The position numbers were made by a program, and so were the translations under genes. Below, in pieces: positions 12,639 to 14,144 of a stretch of 14,144 nt of DNA; within the stretch, counting starts at the first letter, position 1; each line of letters opens with the position of its first letter. Source of the DNA: Ignavibacteriales bacterium (lineage in GTDB: Bacteria > Bacteroidota > Ignavibacteria > Ignavibacteriales > Melioribacteraceae); contig JAFGID010000136.1 of the NCBI GenBank assembly GCA_016929735.1, positions 1 through 14,144 on the forward strand. Reading direction: 5' to 3'. Below the pieces are notes generated by a model. It did not search any database. It was given only the letters and a program-made list of their open reading frames with translations, and was not told the origin of the DNA.

Positions 12639-14144
12639 TCATCCTAAAGCATATAAATATCCATCTCTGCAATTAACATATACAATTCCATCCCACACAA
12701 CTGGTGTTGCTTCGAAGCTTACACCTGGCATAAATTTATCAATTTTTTCCAATCTTACTTTGAAATATTCTCCTTTTTTATTTTGCACAACGTTTTTTTC
12801 AGTAGATTTAGCATTTTCGTAATGAATTTCAAAAAGATTTACTCCATCATAAGTTGCCGAAACCAGTTTATTTCCATCCGTGAAAATCGGTGTTGTAATG
12901 GAAGTCCCAATATTTTGATTAGCAGCAATAACCGGCTTGTCACATTTATTTTTTTTCAAAGGATCATCAACTTTTTCACCTGTTATTTGGTCTTGTGAAC
13001 CAATATATAATTTTCCTTCAATTGTATTCGTCGCGAATAAATACGGAAGTTCACCATTGTTGTATTCATCATTCAAAGCCACTGAACCTATTATGCCCCC
13101 TTTCCAACTTGAGAAATTCTTGTCTCCAGTCGGTAAATACCACTCAACAGAGTCAACATCCATTTTATGTAAATCAAGTTTTAATACCCCTCCTTTACCA
13201 GGGATATATTCTTTTTCGATAGCAGCAAATAATTTCCCATCAATAGAAATGACAGCTGACCCATCAATATCCGAACCTGTATAATAATCAAAAATAATTT
13301 CACGAGTTTTTATATTGATACCGTAAATATGTCCAGCACCTGAAGCAACATAGACAATATCACCAAATCGGGCAGGTGATGATTCGGTTACAAGATTTCG
13401 GCTATGTTTCGAAATATCTGCATCATCATATAATTTGACTTCTGCTAAAATTTTCGGTTGTATTATTTTATCCAATTCTTGTGCATCACTCACTTTACTG
13501 CTTAAAAAATATCCAATTGCATTTTCGGAGCCATTGAACAACTCACCATTTTTCAGATCAATTGGACTGCTATCATTATCCTGACTGTAACTATCTGTCT
13601 TTCTATGATGTATTCTCCACAACTCTTTCCCAGTGCGAAAAGATACAGCTCTCAGACTTGTTCTCAAATGAGGTAAAGGTTCTTTATGCAGTGTCCCACG
13701 ACTCCCCTGTAGTATTACAAGACGATTATCTTCATCTGCAGTTGGGTCAACATAAACAGTGGGACTTCCTTTTAGAATATCATCAAATTTATATCGCCAA
13801 ACTTCTTTGAATGAATCAATTTCTATTTTTCTCAGATTATGGTCATAAGATGGACATACTAAATAGATTTTTCCCTTGTCCTTAATAACAGCAGGTTGGC
13901 CAGTCCAACCGGCACCACACCAAGTTTCCATACCTTTTCGGTATGTTTGACCACAACCTAACTTAAACTTATTTATAAGTTTTAATTTTTTGGGTATGCC
14001 TCTCCCATAAAAACGGCGTTGATCGTTACCCAGAAAAGTTGGAACAAGTAATTCATAGTCAGTTTGTTGATTAAGTGTGATATTACTGTCTATTTTTCCA
14101 AGAGTATCTTTTAATACTTGTGGAAGTACAGTAGCACTTATACC
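12639..14144 (-). CDS. PQQ-like beta-propeller repeat protein, N-terminus cut by window edge
   Basis: The reading frame is open from the stop at 12639 to the right edge, 501 residues, so the true start lies outside; an internal Met at 13931 is not the start, since coding-like sequence continues upstream (YELLVPTFLGNDQRRFYGRG). Repeated blades follow the pattern 'compare, read, convert' of PQQ/WD40-like propellers: GQPAVIKDKGKIYLVCPSYDHNLRKIEIDSFKEVWRY, LRAVSFRTGKELWRIH, ESSPARFGDIVYVASGAGHIYGINIKTREIIFDYYTG, GSAVISIDGKLFAAI and a last blade ATPVVWDGIVYVNCRDGYLYALG. Such proteins are usually periplasmic or extracellular scaffolds or binding modules (BamB, quinoprotein dehydrogenases); signs of a PQQ enzyme active site are not seen. 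Two cysteines 14 residues apart (CGQTYRKGMETWC) precede the first clear blade. Export cannot be judged without the N-terminus. The promoter is outside the window. Confidence 0.85.
   Translation of the reverse strand, partial: GISATVLPQVLKDTLGKIDSNITLNQQTDYELLVPTFLGNDQRRFYGRGIPKKLKLINKFKLGCGQTYRKGMETWCGAGWTGQPAVIKDKGKIYLVCPSYDHNLRKIEIDSFKEVWRYKFDDILKGSPTVYVDPTADEDNRLVILQGSRGTLHKEPLPHLRTSLRAVSFRTGKELWRIHHRKTDSYSQDNDSSPIDLKNGELFNGSENAIGYFLSSKVSDAQELDKIIQPKILAEVKLYDDADISKHSRNLVTESSPARFGDIVYVASGAGHIYGINIKTREIIFDYYTGSDIDGSAVISIDGKLFAAIEKEYIPGKGGVLKLDLHKMDVDSVEWYLPTGDKNFSSWKGGIIGSVALNDEYNNGELPYLFATNTIEGKLYIGSQDQITGEKVDDPLKKNKCDKPVIAANQNIGTSITTPIFTDGNKLVSATYDGVNLFEIHYENAKSTEKNVVQNKKGEYFKVRLEKIDKFMPGVSFEATPVVWDGIVYVNCRDGYLYALG

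Noticed and set aside
12937..13810. Overlapping plus-strand frames opposite the beta-propeller gene
   Set aside because: Antisense shadows of a 501-codon open frame that shows clear repeats.
1..14144. CRISPR arrays, tRNA or rRNA genes, insertion sequences, phage genes, toxin-antitoxin or defence systems
   Set aside because: Reading both strands gave no regularly spaced direct repeats, cloverleaf-like segments, transposase motifs or defence protein motifs; mazG here is the full-length housekeeping enzyme, not the partner of an adjacent mazEF pair.

Overview
This is an AT-rich chromosomal window of core housekeeping genes; GC content looks low throughout, and no tRNA, rRNA, CRISPR array, transposase or phage gene is visible. 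Several things point to the Bacteroidota/Chlorobiota/Ignavibacteriota group, with a free-living Ignavibacteria-like organism as the best guess (inference). These are the gene content, the mix of strong Shine-Dalgarno (SD) sites with SD-less AT-rich leaders, a promoter of TTG...TAnnTTT form, and an intergenic palindromic repeat of a kind I associate with that group. Nearly every gene is on the minus strand; only mazG is on the plus strand.

Layout from right to left, which is the direction of transcription: (1) a PQQ-like beta-propeller protein cut by the right edge (12639-14144). (2) A 300-bp intergenic region with a 149-bp imperfect inverted-repeat element and a probable promoter. (3) A membrane-anchored M23 peptidase. 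(4) An efp-accB-accC-gcvH operon: elongation factor P, two acetyl-CoA carboxylase subunits and the lipoyl carrier H protein, closed by a hairpin terminator. (5) guaA-radC. (6) A small coiled-coil lipoprotein and a secreted coiled-coil LysM protein, both with strong ribosome binding sites, closed by a second hairpin terminator. (7) A phoH-like ATPase converging on mazG with a 4-base overlap of stop codons. (8) A divergent intergenic region with an operator-like inverted repeat, then a RidA-family gene. (9) An unrecognised small exported protein, a LytR_C-domain membrane protein, rsfS and the first ~430 codons of argS, which runs off the left edge.

The genes cover translation (argS, rsfS, efp), nucleotide metabolism and clean-up (guaA, mazG), metabolite damage control (RidA family), fatty-acid synthesis (accB, accC), lipoyl-dependent one-carbon metabolism (gcvH) and the cell envelope (M23, LysM protein, lipoprotein, LytR_C). 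No exotic defence or mobile system was found. The features most worth a second look are the inverted-repeat element at 12479-12627, the lipoprotein/LysM pair with matching cysteines in their coiled coils, the operator-like palindrome between the RidA-family gene and mazG, and two terminator hairpins lying almost against the start codons of phoH and guaA.
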